Below are positions 8,097 through 15,948 of a stretch of 36,829 bases of DNA, one piece after another. Numbering within the stretch: the first letter of the stretch is position 1; every line of letters starts with the position of its first letter. The stretch is taken from contig JAFUPL010000037.1 in NCBI GenBank assembly GCA_017481235.1, positions 1 to 36,829 of the forward strand, given 5' to 3'. Both the position numbers and the translations under genes were made by a program. Below the pieces are notes generated by a model. The model made no database searches, was not told where the DNA came from, and saw nothing but the letters and a program-made list of their open reading frames with translations. The stretch is from Clostridia bacterium. Lineage in GTDB: Bacteria; Bacillota; Clostridia; Christensenellales; UBA1242.

Positions 8097-8336
8097 ATGT
8101 TTGAAAAGTGTTTAAATAGAAAGTGTGATATAACTGTTGCGTTTGCTGGTTGGCATGGACTAGATTCTGGTGCTCAACCTGCAACATATACAGGCGTTGT
8201 AAAGACTAATGAAAACGATTATATCGAAGTTGTTCTTGAATATGTTGATGCATCGCTAAATAGAAAAATTAAAGATAAAGGTTACACAATTTTTATCAAA
8301 AAAGAATATATAATATCTATAATGGTTGTTGAATAA
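8097..8336 (+). CDS. Small beta-rich protein, 79 aa
   Basis: Unrecognised. Placed 15 bases after yloV behind TTAGGAGA, so it is the third gene of that operon. The pattern (short strands, TYTGVVKTNENDYIEVVLEY in the middle, then FIKKEYIISIMVV at the end) resembles a small Sm/SH3-like barrel, in which a final strand of the IxxI type follows a longer bent strand. This is only a fold guess from the alternation of residues. No signal peptide or membrane segment. The position suggests a role connected with fatty acid uptake or envelope stress, but nothing in the sequence proves it. Confidence 0.7.
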   Translation: MFEKCLNRKCDITVAFAGWHGLDSGAQPATYTGVVKTNENDYIEVVLEYVDASLNRKIKDKGYTIFIKKEYIISIMVVE

Positions 8337-8377
8337 TTAAAAAAGTTGAAAAAATTTAAAAAACTTTTAAAAAATTG

Positions 8378-8406
8378 TTGACATAATATTAAATATATGC
8401 TATTAT
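8378..8406 (+). promoter_or_regulatory. tRNA operon promoter
   Basis: TTGACA (8378-8383), 17-base spacer, TATTAT (8401-8406), 32 bases ahead of tRNA-Gly. Confidence 0.85.
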
Positions 8407-8438
8407 TATAATGCGTTTGGTGTAAAGCGACGCATTAT

Positions 8439-8513
8439 GCGGGAGTGGCTCAGTGGTAGAGCGTTGCCTTGCCAAGGCAAATGTCGCGAGTTCGAATCTC
8501 GTCTTCCGCTCCA
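8439..8513 (+). tRNA. tRNA-Gly(GCC)
   Basis: Acceptor GCGGGAG pairs with CTTCCGC (one G-T). The anticodon loop TTGCCAA gives anticodon GCC (8471-8473). T-loop TTCGAAT present and CCA encoded (8511-8513). Confidence 0.97.
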
Positions 8514-8516
8514 ATA

Positions 8517-8593
8517 TGGGAGTTTAGCTCAGTTGGTAGAGCACCTGCCTTACAAGCAGATGGTCATAGGTTCGAGTCCTATAATTCCCACCA
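8517..8593 (+). tRNA. tRNA-Val(TAC)
   Basis: Acceptor TGGGAGT with ATTCCCA, D-arm GCTC/GAGC, loop CTTACAA with anticodon TAC, T-loop TTCGAGT, encoded CCA. The top pair of the anticodon stem is a C-A mismatch. Confidence 0.96.
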
Positions 8594-8602
8594 TAAAATA
8601 AG

Positions 8603-8627
8603 TCACTTGTCGAAAGTGATTTTTTTA
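8603..8627 (+). terminator. Terminator of the Gly-Val tRNA operon
   Basis: Stem TCACTT/AAGTGA (8603-8608 with 8614-8619) followed by a T-run. Confidence 0.85.
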
Positions 8628-8655
8628 TTTTATCATAAAAATATGCCTAAAACTA

Positions 8656-8715
8656 TTGATTTTTTTAAATTTTATGTTATAATGTAATTAAATGATATTA
8701 AATATGGTATCATTT
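8656..8715 (+). promoter_or_regulatory. Promoter and operator-like palindrome of the hicAB operon
   Basis: TTGATT (8656-8661), 16-base spacer, TATAAT (8678-8683). Seven bases downstream stands a perfect inverted repeat AAATGATA/TATCATTT (8690-8697 with 8708-8715, 10-base centre). This is where a ribbon-helix-helix antitoxin such as HicB would bind to repress its own operon; the role is inferred. Confidence 0.6.
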
Positions 8716-8760
8716 ATTTTAAATTTTGAATAAATTATTAAGGAGTAGTTATAATATTTA

Positions 8761-9012
8761 ATGAGCAAGCACGAAAAAACGAAACAAAAAATATTAAGTA
8801 CTCCCACAGCAAATGATTTCACCCCAAAAGAAATACAAAATTTTTTAGATAAGTATGGATTTATTTTAAAACATGTTAATGGAAGTCATTTTATATATGC
8901 ATATCCTAATGGTGATAGGGAATTTATGTTAAATATACCAATGCATAATCCAGTAAAACCGTCATATATAGATAAAATAAGGAAATGTATTAGGGAGATA
9001 GAGGGAGAATAG
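8761..9012 (+). CDS. hicA: HicA-type mRNA interferase toxin
   Basis: 83 residues. HicA toxins have a dsRNA-binding-like fold and cleave mRNA in the absence of HicB. The catalytic GSH is at 41-43, followed by the usual hydrophobic strand, and the C-terminal MHNPVKPSYIDKIRK matches the family end (HNxxKxxxLxxIxK). Compared with the minimal ~60-residue HicA there is an N-terminal extension of about 20 residues. The start is slightly uncertain: AGGAG (8741-8745) lies 15 bases upstream, further than usual, but an in-frame stop at 8752 rules out an earlier start. HicB follows after 2 bases. Confidence 0.9.
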   Translation: MSKHEKTKQKILSTPTANDFTPKEIQNFLDKYGFILKHVNGSHFIYAYPNGDREFMLNIPMHNPVKPSYIDKIRKCIREIEGE

Positions 9013-9014
9013 TT

Positions 9015-9497
9015 ATGAAAAGATATGAAATGAAAGTTATTCCAAGTGTAGATGTTGATGGCAAGACATATTGGACCGCATTTTTTCCATCAATAGATGG
9101 ATGTATAGGCGGTGGAGATAGTGCTGAAGAAGCGATAAGTGAAGCTCAAGAAAATTTAGAAATTTATTTAGAGTATTTAAAAGAACAAAAAAGACCATTG
9201 CCACAAGAGTATGAAGAAAATAAATATAGTGGAAAAATTTCTTTAAGAATTTCAAAGTCAACTCATCAAAAAGTTTCAGAAATTGCAGAAAAAGAAGGAA
9301 TAAGTTTAAATGCCTTATTAAATAATGCTATTGAGAGTTATATAGGCGTTAAGAAATTAGATATTGATTTAAATAAAAAAATAGAGCAAATAAGAGAATC
9401 TTCAAACAATAGTTATAATTTGCAACAAGTTAATTTACAATTGAATAAAGAAATAGTACAAACAATGTGGAAACATTCAATAAAGGTAGGAGAATAA
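9015..9497 (+). CDS. hicB: HicB-type antitoxin with RHH domain and C-terminal tail
   Basis: 160 residues. The N-terminal HicB fold (about 1-60) neutralises HicA: YWTAFFPSIDGCIGGGDSAEEAI is the family core, with GDSAEEA the best signature. A ribbon-helix-helix DNA-binding domain follows (about 76-110, SLRISKSTHQKVSEIAEKEG). After it comes an extra ~45-residue polar tail ending TMWKHSIKVGE, longer than in simple HicB proteins. Tails of this kind on antitoxins of three-gene systems are where a SecB-like chaperone binds, and a SecB-like gene follows with a 1-base overlap. Ribosome site GAGGGAGA. Confidence 0.9.
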   Translation: MKRYEMKVIPSVDVDGKTYWTAFFPSIDGCIGGGDSAEEAISEAQENLEIYLEYLKEQKRPLPQEYEENKYSGKISLRISKSTHQKVSEIAEKEGISLNALLNNAIESYIGVKKLDIDLNKKIEQIRESSNNSYNLQQVNLQLNKEIVQTMWKHSIKVGE

Positions 9498-9892
9498 TGA
9501 AAGATAATTATAGAGGAATAAAAGTAAGTTTATCAAAAGTTGAATTTGAATATATAGATACTAAATATATGGGGATAATAGATATAGATGCAATAGATAG
9601 TGTTGATGTTATTGAAATAGGAGATAATGATATTGCATTAAAAATATCTAGGGATTTAAAATTTAAACCTATAAATGTAGCAACTATTAAAGTTGAGTGT
9701 ATGGTTAGTTTAAGAATAAATTCTTTAATATCGAAGGAACAATTTATTAAAGATATAAAGAAAGGAATGGGTATATTAAATGCTGCTTTTTCTAAAATTT
9801 CGTTAACAATTTCTGAAATAACAAATAATTCTAGTTTAGGTGCATTAATAACTCCGCCAACATATGACATTAATAATATTAAAATATATTAA
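9497..9892 (+). CDS. SecB-like chaperone of a toxin-antitoxin-chaperone operon
   Basis: 131 residues from the ATG at 9497, which overlaps the hicB stop by one base and has GTAGGAG 5 bases upstream. The pattern fits the SecB fold: an N-terminal strand YRGIKVSLSKVEFEYI, two long strands (IALKISRDLKFKPI and ATIKVECMVSLRI), then helix, and the C-terminal ISEITNNSSLGALITPPTYDI, matching SecB's end where a helix leads into a (L/I)PP(I/T) segment. Housekeeping SecB is rare in Bacillota, so linkage to hicAB favours a chaperone dedicated to the antitoxin. Followed by a terminator. Identification is by pattern only; a fold comparison would settle it. Confidence 0.65.
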   Translation: MKDNYRGIKVSLSKVEFEYIDTKYMGIIDIDAIDSVDVIEIGDNDIALKISRDLKFKPINVATIKVECMVSLRINSLISKEQFIKDIKKGMGILNAAFSKISLTISEITNNSSLGALITPPTYDINNIKIY

Positions 9893-9910
9893 AATTTTCA
9901 TATTTCTTAA

Positions 9911-9937
9911 AAACTTGATATCAATGTCAAGTTTTTT
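9911..9937 (+). terminator. Terminator of the hicAB operon
   Basis: Stem AAACTTGA/TCAAGTTT (9911-9918 with 9927-9934) running into T7. Confidence 0.85.
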
Positions 9938-10001
9938 TGTTTTATAAGGCAAATTGATAGCAAAAATAATAAATTTATGCTATAATATTTTTGAGGTTAT
10001 T

Positions 10002-10565
10002 ATGAAATACGAAAAATATTATAAATTAGTTGAAGAACAATCGAAAATATATGACAAAACACAAAATTGTGCTATTGGGCAAACATGGCAATTTCATTTG
10101 TTACCGGTAATTCAAAGTGCGTGCAAATTGGCAGATATTTATAATGCAAATAGAGATGTAGTTGAGCTTGGTGCTATTTTTCATGATTATGCAAATTTGG
10201 TAGATTATGCCAATAGTGAGCAACATCATATTTTGGGCGCGGAATTAGCTGAAAAGGTCTTAAAACAAGATGGTTTTGAGCAAGATTTTATTGATAGAGT
10301 TAAACTTTGTATATTAAATCATAGGGCAAGTGTGTTAAGAGAAAAGTTTTCGATTGAAGAAATTTGTGTGGCAGATGCCGATGCAATTAGTCATTTGGAT
10401 AATGTGGTAGAACTTATTTGTTGGCGTGCATACCTTGGCGAAGATATAATGACTTGTAATAACTTTGTTAAAAAGAAAATAAGTAAGAGTTATGCTAAAA
10501 TGAGCAAGGAAACGCAAGAACTTATGAAAGATAAATACGAAAGCATAATGAAAGTTTTGTTATAG
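10002..10565 (+). CDS. HD-domain hydrolase
   Basis: 187 residues from the ATG at 10002, behind GAGG 6 bases upstream; an earlier ATG at 9954 lies before the likely promoter. The metal-binding HD pattern is present: a His in WQFHLLPV (near residue 31), the HD pair in GAIFHDYAN (about 62-63), the following HHILGAELAE, and the last Asp in VADADAISHLD. Such YpgQ/YedJ-like enzymes are cytosolic metal-dependent phosphohydrolases acting on nucleotides or similar substrates; the substrate is unknown here. It stands alone between two terminators. Confidence 0.85.
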   Translation: MKYEKYYKLVEEQSKIYDKTQNCAIGQTWQFHLLPVIQSACKLADIYNANRDVVELGAIFHDYANLVDYANSEQHHILGAELAEKVLKQDGFEQDFIDRVKLCILNHRASVLREKFSIEEICVADADAISHLDNVVELICWRAYLGEDIMTCNNFVKKKISKSYAKMSKETQELMKDKYESIMKVLL

Positions 10566-10577
10566 TATCAAATCAAG

Positions 10578-10609
10578 AAAAGGGAATTAGAGTGGTTTCC
10601 TTTTTATTT
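10578..10609 (+). terminator. Terminator after the HD-domain gene
   Basis: Stem AAAAGGGAA with TTTCCTTTT (10578-10586 with 10596-10604, one G-T), T-rich tail. Confidence 0.6.
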
Positions 10610-10622
10610 TATTGAAAATATT

Positions 10623-10661
10623 GTTAACTTGGTTGACAAATTGTTTTTGTTTGAATATAAT
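10623..10661 (+). promoter_or_regulatory. marR promoter with operator over the -35 box
   Basis: Perfect TTGACA (10633-10638), 17-base spacer, TATAAT (10656-10661). The 15-base word GTTAACTTGGTTGAC (10623-10637) overlaps the -35. Almost the same word occurs at 11157-11171, in front of the exporter genes. It is probably the MarR binding site, giving autorepression. Confidence 0.75.
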
Positions 10662-10692
10662 ATAATTATCTTAGTTTGAAAAGGAGATTATT

Positions 10693-11112
10693 ATGGCAAG
10701 TAAGGCAGAGGTTTTTGAGGTGATGGGAAAGTTGCAAGAGTGCAACCCATTAGAATTTTTTAGAACAATTGATGAAATTAATTCGGGCATGGGATATATT
10801 ATGCTTAAGTTGTATAACGCAAAAGAAGAAGTGTATGCAATTGATTTAAGTAATGACATGCAAATTAGTCGTGCGCGCGTTACAATGTTGCTTCGTAAAC
10901 TTATTTATAAGGGTTTTGTGGTTAAGCAACGCTCTAAGTTAGATGCTCGTAAGGAAATTATAACCATTACTAATAAGGGTCGTGATGAAGTAAATAATAT
11001 TAAGAAAAAAGTGCTAGATAATGTAACTAAACTGATTGATAATTTAGGTATTAACAAAGTTAATCAGTTTTTGGAACTTTCTAAGGATATTAGGAATATA
11101 TTACATAGTTAG
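10693..11112 (+). CDS. MarR-family transcriptional regulator
   Basis: 139 residues, the normal size. MarR proteins are dimeric winged-helix repressors that release DNA on binding a ligand. The HTH lies near residues 57-80 (AIDLSNDMQISRARVTMLLRKL), and the wing with the conserved DxR is in KQRSKLDARKEIITITNKGRDEV. AAGGAG stands 7 bases before the ATG. It is the first gene of an operon with two ABC exporter halves, a very common arrangement for efflux control. The repeated GTTAACTTGGTT(A/G)AC words before it and before the exporter are its likely operators. Confidence 0.93.
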   Translation: MASKAEVFEVMGKLQECNPLEFFRTIDEINSGMGYIMLKLYNAKEEVYAIDLSNDMQISRARVTMLLRKLIYKGFVVKQRSKLDARKEIITITNKGRDEVNNIKKKVLDNVTKLIDNLGINKVNQFLELSKDIRNILHS

Positions 11113-11156
11113 CAATATTTAGATTTTAGTAAAAATTTTTTTATGCGTGAAATACA

Positions 11157-11171
11157 GTTAACTTGGTTAAC
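11157..11171 (+). promoter_or_regulatory. Second MarR operator
   Basis: GTTAACTTGGTTAAC differs by one base from the word at 10623-10637 and is itself a 6-base inverted/direct GTTAAC pair. It ends 6 bases before the AGGAG of the exporter gene, so a bound repressor could block elongation between marR and the transporter genes or a weak promoter here. Confidence 0.6.
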
Positions 11172-11193
11172 TTATTAAGGAGAGTAAGAGTAG

Positions 11194-12933
11194 ATGTTAA
11201 AGTATTTAAGAAAAAGAGATTGGATATATGTAATGACTGCGGTTGCATTAATTGTGGTACAAGTATGGTTGGATTTAAAAATGCCAGATTACACGGCAAA
11301 ACTAACAACCGTTGTTTCAAGTGGTATGGCAAAAAGTAAAGATGTATGGATTAATGGCGGTAAGATGTTGTTGTGTGCGCTAGGAAGTATGGTTAGTGCT
11401 ATCATGTGTGGTTTTTTTACTGCACGTGTGGCAAGTGCGTATTCACGCAATTTAAGAGAGGCGTTGTTTAATAAAATAACCTTATTTTCTAGTGCTGAAA
11501 TGAAAAAGTTTTCAACCCCTAGTTTAATTACTCGTACTACAAATGATGTGTCACAAATTCAAATGTTTGTTGCCATGGGATTGCAAGTGATTGTAAAAGC
11601 ACCAATTTTGGCAGTGTGGGCAATATGTAAAATATCATCTACTTCGTTTGAATGGACACTGGTTACTTTTGTATGTGTGGCAGTAATTATTGTTGCGGTT
11701 GGAATTATTGTGGGGTGTTGTTTGCCTAAATTTAGAAAAATTCAAAAGTTAATTGATAACCTCAACAATGCAACGCGTGAAAATGTGTCGGGCGTAAGAG
11801 TTGTCCGAGCATTTAACGCTGAGAGATATCAAGAATCAAAATTTGAACAAGCAAATAATAATTTAACCCAAAATCAATTATTTACTTCTAAAGTTATGGG
11901 ATTAATGATGCCCGTTATGACGGTTGCAATGAATGGTTTAACATTAGCAATATATTGGATAGGTGCATATCTAATTAACCAAGCACCAATATTGGAACGA
12001 GCAATCATTATTGGTGATATGACAGCATTTACTCAATATGCTTTGCAAGTAGTGATGGCGTTTATGATGTTAATTAGTATATTTATAATACTTCCACGTG
12101 CGATAGTATCAGGGAAACGCATAACCCAAGTGTTAAAAACTAATTTATCAATGCAAAGTGGAAATTGTAAGAGTGGCAATAAAGTAATTGGAAAGGTTGA
12201 ATTTAAAGATGTGTCATTTAAATATAATGATGGTACTAAAGATGTAGTTTCAAACATTTCATTTGTTGCAAATAGTGGCGAGACAGTTGCATTGATTGGT
12301 TCTACTGGTTGCGGAAAAACTACAATTATCAATCTTATTCCACGATTTGAAGAGGTTATGGAAGGCGAGGTGCTGATTGACGAAATTAATGTTAAAGATT
12401 ATGATTATAATGAATTGCAAAATAAGGTGGCAGTGGTTTCGCAAAAGGCAGTGTTGTTTAAAGGAGACATTAAGTCAAACATAACATATGGTAGCGACGA
12501 ACAAATTGATGATGATGACCCTAGAATTGAGCGTGCTTTAAAGGTTGCGCATGCGGATTTTGTATATGCGCTTGACAAAGGGATTAAAAGTGAAGTTGCT
12601 CAAAATGGTACAAACTTTTCAGGTGGTCAAAAGCAACGATTGTCAATTGCAAGAGCAATATTTAAAGATGCTGAAATTTTGATATTTGATGATAGTTTTT
12701 CGGCACTTGATTATAAAACAGATAAAGAGGTGCGCGATAATATTAACCAGGTTTTAAATGACAAAACAATTATTATAGTTGCCCAACGTATTGGAACTAT
12801 TCGTAATGCTGACAAAATACTTGTGATAGATGATGGTAAGGTTGTTGGAGAGGGAAAACATAATGAATTGCTTGAAACTTGTCCATTATATAAAGAAATT
12901 GCACTATCGCAACTATCAGAGGAGGAACTATAA
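11194..12933 (+). CDS. Heterodimeric ABC exporter, subunit with degenerate site
   Basis: 579 residues: six membrane helices (about 1-300) followed by one nucleotide-binding domain. Walker A GSTGCGKTT lies near 370 and the signature FSGGQKQR near 475. The residue after Walker B, normally Glu, is Asp (LIFDDSFSALD), and the H-loop His is Gln (VAQRIGTIRNAD). These changes mark the subunit carrying the inactive ATP site in heterodimeric drug/lipid exporters of the BmrCD/LmrCD type. Its stop overlaps the next start by one base. AGGAG precedes the ATG. Likely regulated by the upstream MarR protein; substrate unknown. Confidence 0.93.
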   Translation: MLKYLRKRDWIYVMTAVALIVVQVWLDLKMPDYTAKLTTVVSSGMAKSKDVWINGGKMLLCALGSMVSAIMCGFFTARVASAYSRNLREALFNKITLFSSAEMKKFSTPSLITRTTNDVSQIQMFVAMGLQVIVKAPILAVWAICKISSTSFEWTLVTFVCVAVIIVAVGIIVGCCLPKFRKIQKLIDNLNNATRENVSGVRVVRAFNAERYQESKFEQANNNLTQNQLFTSKVMGLMMPVMTVAMNGLTLAIYWIGAYLINQAPILERAIIIGDMTAFTQYALQVVMAFMMLISIFIILPRAIVSGKRITQVLKTNLSMQSGNCKSGNKVIGKVEFKDVSFKYNDGTKDVVSNISFVANSGETVALIGSTGCGKTTIINLIPRFEEVMEGEVLIDEINVKDYDYNELQNKVAVVSQKAVLFKGDIKSNITYGSDEQIDDDDPRIERALKVAHADFVYALDKGIKSEVAQNGTNFSGGQKQRLSIARAIFKDAEILIFDDSFSALDYKTDKEVRDNINQVLNDKTIIIVAQRIGTIRNADKILVIDDGKVVGEGKHNELLETCPLYKEIALSQLSEEEL

Positions 12934-14723
12934 TGCCAAGAATAAATAGAAATCAAACTAAAGAAAAAATGGACTTTAGTGCACTTAAAAAGACTTTTTT
13001 ATACTGCAAACCATATTTGCCAGCAATTATAATTAGTATTATTTGCGCTGTTGTTGCAAGTGTTACAACTATTATTGGACCTGAAAAGATTAGCGACTTG
13101 ATGAACACGATTACTGGAAGCGTGATGATTGGGCAAAAGATTAACATTAAGGAAGTTGTTGATATTTGCGTGTTTTTAGTGTGTTTATACTTGATTGGTG
13201 CAGTATTTTCATATGTGCAACAATATATTATGGCAATTGTAACACAACGCACATCTAAAAAGTTGAGAACTGATATTAATCAAAAAATCAATAAGTTGCC
13301 CCTATCGTATTTTGATAAAACTACTAAAGGAGATATTTTAAGTAGGGTTACAAATGATGTTGATACAATATCGCAAACATTAGGTTCAAGCATCGCAAAT
13401 TTAATAAGTTCGTTAGTGCTATTTGTGGGTGTAACAATCAAGATGTTTGACACTAATTGGATACTTGCTTTGGTTACGATTACTACCTCTTTAATGGGGT
13501 TTGTATTTATGGGAGTAATTTTAGGAAAATCTCAAAAATACTTTAATAAACGTCAAGCATATTTAGGGGATATTAATGGTCATATTGAGGAAGTGTATAC
13601 AAACTATAATGTGGTAAAATCATATAATGGAACAAACAACGAAAAGATAAAATTTAAACAAAACAATAATAATATGTATAATGTAGAGTGGAAATCTCAT
13701 TTTATGTCGGGTATGATGATGCCTATTATGAATTTTGTTGGTAATTTATCATACGTGTTGATATTTGCGGTGGGCGTATCTATTATTGTGGGTGGCGGAA
13801 CTAGTGTAACCATCGGAACTCTAATCGCATTTATAATATATGCACGATTATTTAGTCAACCGCTTAGTACGTTTGCTCAAAGTATGCAATCATTACAACA
13901 AGCATCAGCGTCGTCTAAACGTGTATTTGAAATACTTGAAAGCGATGAATTAAGTGATGAAAGTAACAAAACTGTAAAATTGGATACGGTTAAGGGTGAT
14001 ATTGAATTTGTTGATGTTAAGTTTGGTTATAATGAGGATAAGAAAATAATTAAAGGTTTTTCGGCAAAAATAAAGTCTGGTCAAAAGGTTGCAATTGTTG
14101 GACCTACAGGAGCGGGTAAAACTACTATTGTAAATTTGCTTATGAGATTTTATGAGGTGGATAGTGGCGATATTTTAATTGATGGGAAATCAATTAAGGA
14201 TATGAAACGTGAAAGCGTACATGATCTTTTTGATATGATATTACAAGATACATGGTTGTTTGGCGGGACTATTAGAGAAAATTTGGTGTATAATAAACAA
14301 GGTGTATCAAATGAAACACTAGACAAGGTGTGTGAGGCGGTAGGACTTAACCATTTTATATCGACATTGGATAATGGATACGATACGGTTTTAACTGATG
14401 CTACCTCGCTATCTGAAGGTCAAAAACAACAACTAACTATTGCACGTGCAATGATTAAAAACTCACCACTTTTAATACTTGATGAAGCAACAAGTAATGT
14501 AGACACTCGAACAGAACTGGTTATTCAAAATGCAATGGATAATCTTACCAAAGGCAGAACATCATTTGTAATTGCGCATCGACTTTCTACTATTCGTAAT
14601 GCTGATATGATATTAGTGTTAAAGGACGGAGATATTATAGAACAAGGCACACATACTCAATTGTTAAATCAAAATGGATTTTATGCCGAACTTTATAATA
14701 GTCAATTTTCCGAAGATGAATAG
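12933..14723 (+). CDS. Heterodimeric ABC exporter, catalytic subunit
   Basis: 596 residues, same architecture as its partner with a slightly longer N-terminus. The nucleotide-binding domain has Walker A GPTGAGKTT near 390, an intact Walker B and catalytic Glu (LLILDEATSNVD) and the H-loop His (VIAHRLSTIRNAD). Its signature is LSEGQ rather than LSGGQ, which is expected, because this loop completes the partner's inactive site. The pair therefore makes one working and one degenerate ATP site. GGAGG lies 8 bases before the ATG. No clear terminator follows within the 100 bases before the next promoter. Confidence 0.94.
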   Translation: MPRINRNQTKEKMDFSALKKTFLYCKPYLPAIIISIICAVVASVTTIIGPEKISDLMNTITGSVMIGQKINIKEVVDICVFLVCLYLIGAVFSYVQQYIMAIVTQRTSKKLRTDINQKINKLPLSYFDKTTKGDILSRVTNDVDTISQTLGSSIANLISSLVLFVGVTIKMFDTNWILALVTITTSLMGFVFMGVILGKSQKYFNKRQAYLGDINGHIEEVYTNYNVVKSYNGTNNEKIKFKQNNNNMYNVEWKSHFMSGMMMPIMNFVGNLSYVLIFAVGVSIIVGGGTSVTIGTLIAFIIYARLFSQPLSTFAQSMQSLQQASASSKRVFEILESDELSDESNKTVKLDTVKGDIEFVDVKFGYNEDKKIIKGFSAKIKSGQKVAIVGPTGAGKTTIVNLLMRFYEVDSGDILIDGKSIKDMKRESVHDLFDMILQDTWLFGGTIRENLVYNKQGVSNETLDKVCEAVGLNHFISTLDNGYDTVLTDATSLSEGQKQQLTIARAMIKNSPLLILDEATSNVDTRTELVIQNAMDNLTKGRTSFVIAHRLSTIRNADMILVLKDGDIIEQGTHTQLLNQNGFYAELYNSQFSEDE

Positions 14724-14826
14724 TTTTGTATATATTATGATTAAAATAAATAGTTAATGAACGTAATAGTGATTATAATGAGAATGCGAAAAAATTATAA
14801 AAATGTAAATAATTTATTAAAAATAT

Positions 14827-14856
14827 TTGACATAACTATTTTTCATTTGCTAGAAT
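14827..14856 (+). promoter_or_regulatory. Promoter of the lipoprotein gene
   Basis: TTGACA (14827-14832), 18-base spacer, TAGAAT (14851-14856). A 6-bp hairpin TGTCTT/AAGACA follows in the leader (about 14862-14876). Confidence 0.7.
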
Positions 14857-14900
14857 AATTATGTCTTTAAAAGACAAAATAAAAATAAAGGAGAAAAATT

Positions 14901-15791
14901 ATGAAAATTAAAAACAAAATTTTAAGTTTTGTGTTGGCACTTTGTTTGATTATTCCATGTGCATTAGTTTTTACAGCATGTGATAAAGATGACAAAGATA
15001 AACCAACGTTTGCTGTAGGTCAAAATGTTTTAACTGTTGCTAATGATATAGTTTCAGATTTAACTAAGATTTACAAATCCGGAAATGTTCCAGCAAATCA
15101 AACATTTACATTAACTGAAATGAAAGATGCTATGGCGTCTTTACCTATTCCGGAAGATGTAAAAAATTTCAATTATTATGTTGAAATTGGTGAAGTTGAC
15201 GATATTGATGATGTCAATTCAATTACTCTTGCTTCAAAATTTACCAAAAATCAAACATTTAAGTTGTCATTAGGTAATAATGCTCATCTGGAAGCAAAAG
15301 TATTCTTTGAAGATGATGACAAGATTTATGTTGCTGCTCCAGTATTGGTGTTTGAAACTGTAAATCTTGGCAAGATTAAAATCAATAATAATGAATTTGA
15401 TTTTGACCTTGACGTAGAGGTAGAAGCATCTAACTTTACTAATGTTGAGTTCCAAGATGGTGCAACTAGTATTTCTTCTAAGGTTAGCGATAATGAATAT
15501 AATCTAAACTTCAAGGAAGCAAATAGATACATTAAACTTAGTTATGCAGATGCAACAGCAAATGATATTGTATTAACTAAAAAAGTTATTGGCAATAGCA
15601 TTAATTATGGTTTAACTGATTTGGAAGGAACTGTATTAGGTCTTTATCCAATTAAGTATAGCAGTGCTGCATTGACTCAAGAATATTTTGATAATTATAA
15701 TGGAAAAACTATGGAATATAGTGCATATGTATTAAATAGTGGTGTTCATTCAGTTAAATTAAACTTCAGCATTACTCTTCCATCTGCTTAA
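14901..15791 (+). CDS. Secreted lipoprotein, 296 aa
   Basis: A basic N-terminus, hydrophobic helix and lipobox FTAC put the lipidated cysteine at residue 27, so the protein is anchored outside the membrane. A charged DKDDKDKP linker follows. The body is acidic with alternating strands and many Asp/Asn/Lys, ending in a beta-rich segment (KLNFSITLPSA). I recognise no domain; the pattern is that of small surface beta-sandwich lipoproteins common in gut Bacillota. AAGGAG ribosome site, own promoter and own terminator make it monocistronic, so the exporter upstream need not be a partner. Confidence 0.85.
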   Translation: MKIKNKILSFVLALCLIIPCALVFTACDKDDKDKPTFAVGQNVLTVANDIVSDLTKIYKSGNVPANQTFTLTEMKDAMASLPIPEDVKNFNYYVEIGEVDDIDDVNSITLASKFTKNQTFKLSLGNNAHLEAKVFFEDDDKIYVAAPVLVFETVNLGKIKINNNEFDFDLDVEVEASNFTNVEFQDGATSISSKVSDNEYNLNFKEANRYIKLSYADATANDIVLTKKVIGNSINYGLTDLEGTVLGLYPIKYSSAALTQEYFDNYNGKTMEYSAYVLNSGVHSVKLNFSITLPSA

Positions 15792-15832
15792 TAAATAATT
15801 ATTAAAAATTAAAAATTTAAATTGGTTGGTAA

Positions 15833-15863
15833 AAAAACTCCGTTGTTATTACGGAGTTTTTTT
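15833..15863 (+). terminator. Terminator of the lipoprotein gene
   Basis: Stem AAAAACTCCGT/ACGGAGTTTTT (15833-15843 with 15851-15861) with a T-run; symmetric enough to work on both strands. Confidence 0.9.
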
Positions 15864-15948
15864 GTTGATTGTTTTAAGCAATTTTTAACGAGGTATAAAA
15901 AGATTTTTCTAATAATTTCACACAAAGCACCTAAAAATATCCAAATTA

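Noticed and set aside
8097..8336. Veg protein
   Set aside because: Size is similar but the sequence does not show the Veg pattern, and the expected neighbours differ.
8469..8687. Open frame of 72 codons covering tRNA-Gly and tRNA-Val
   Set aside because: It is read through two clear tRNA genes and a terminator and has no ribosome site.
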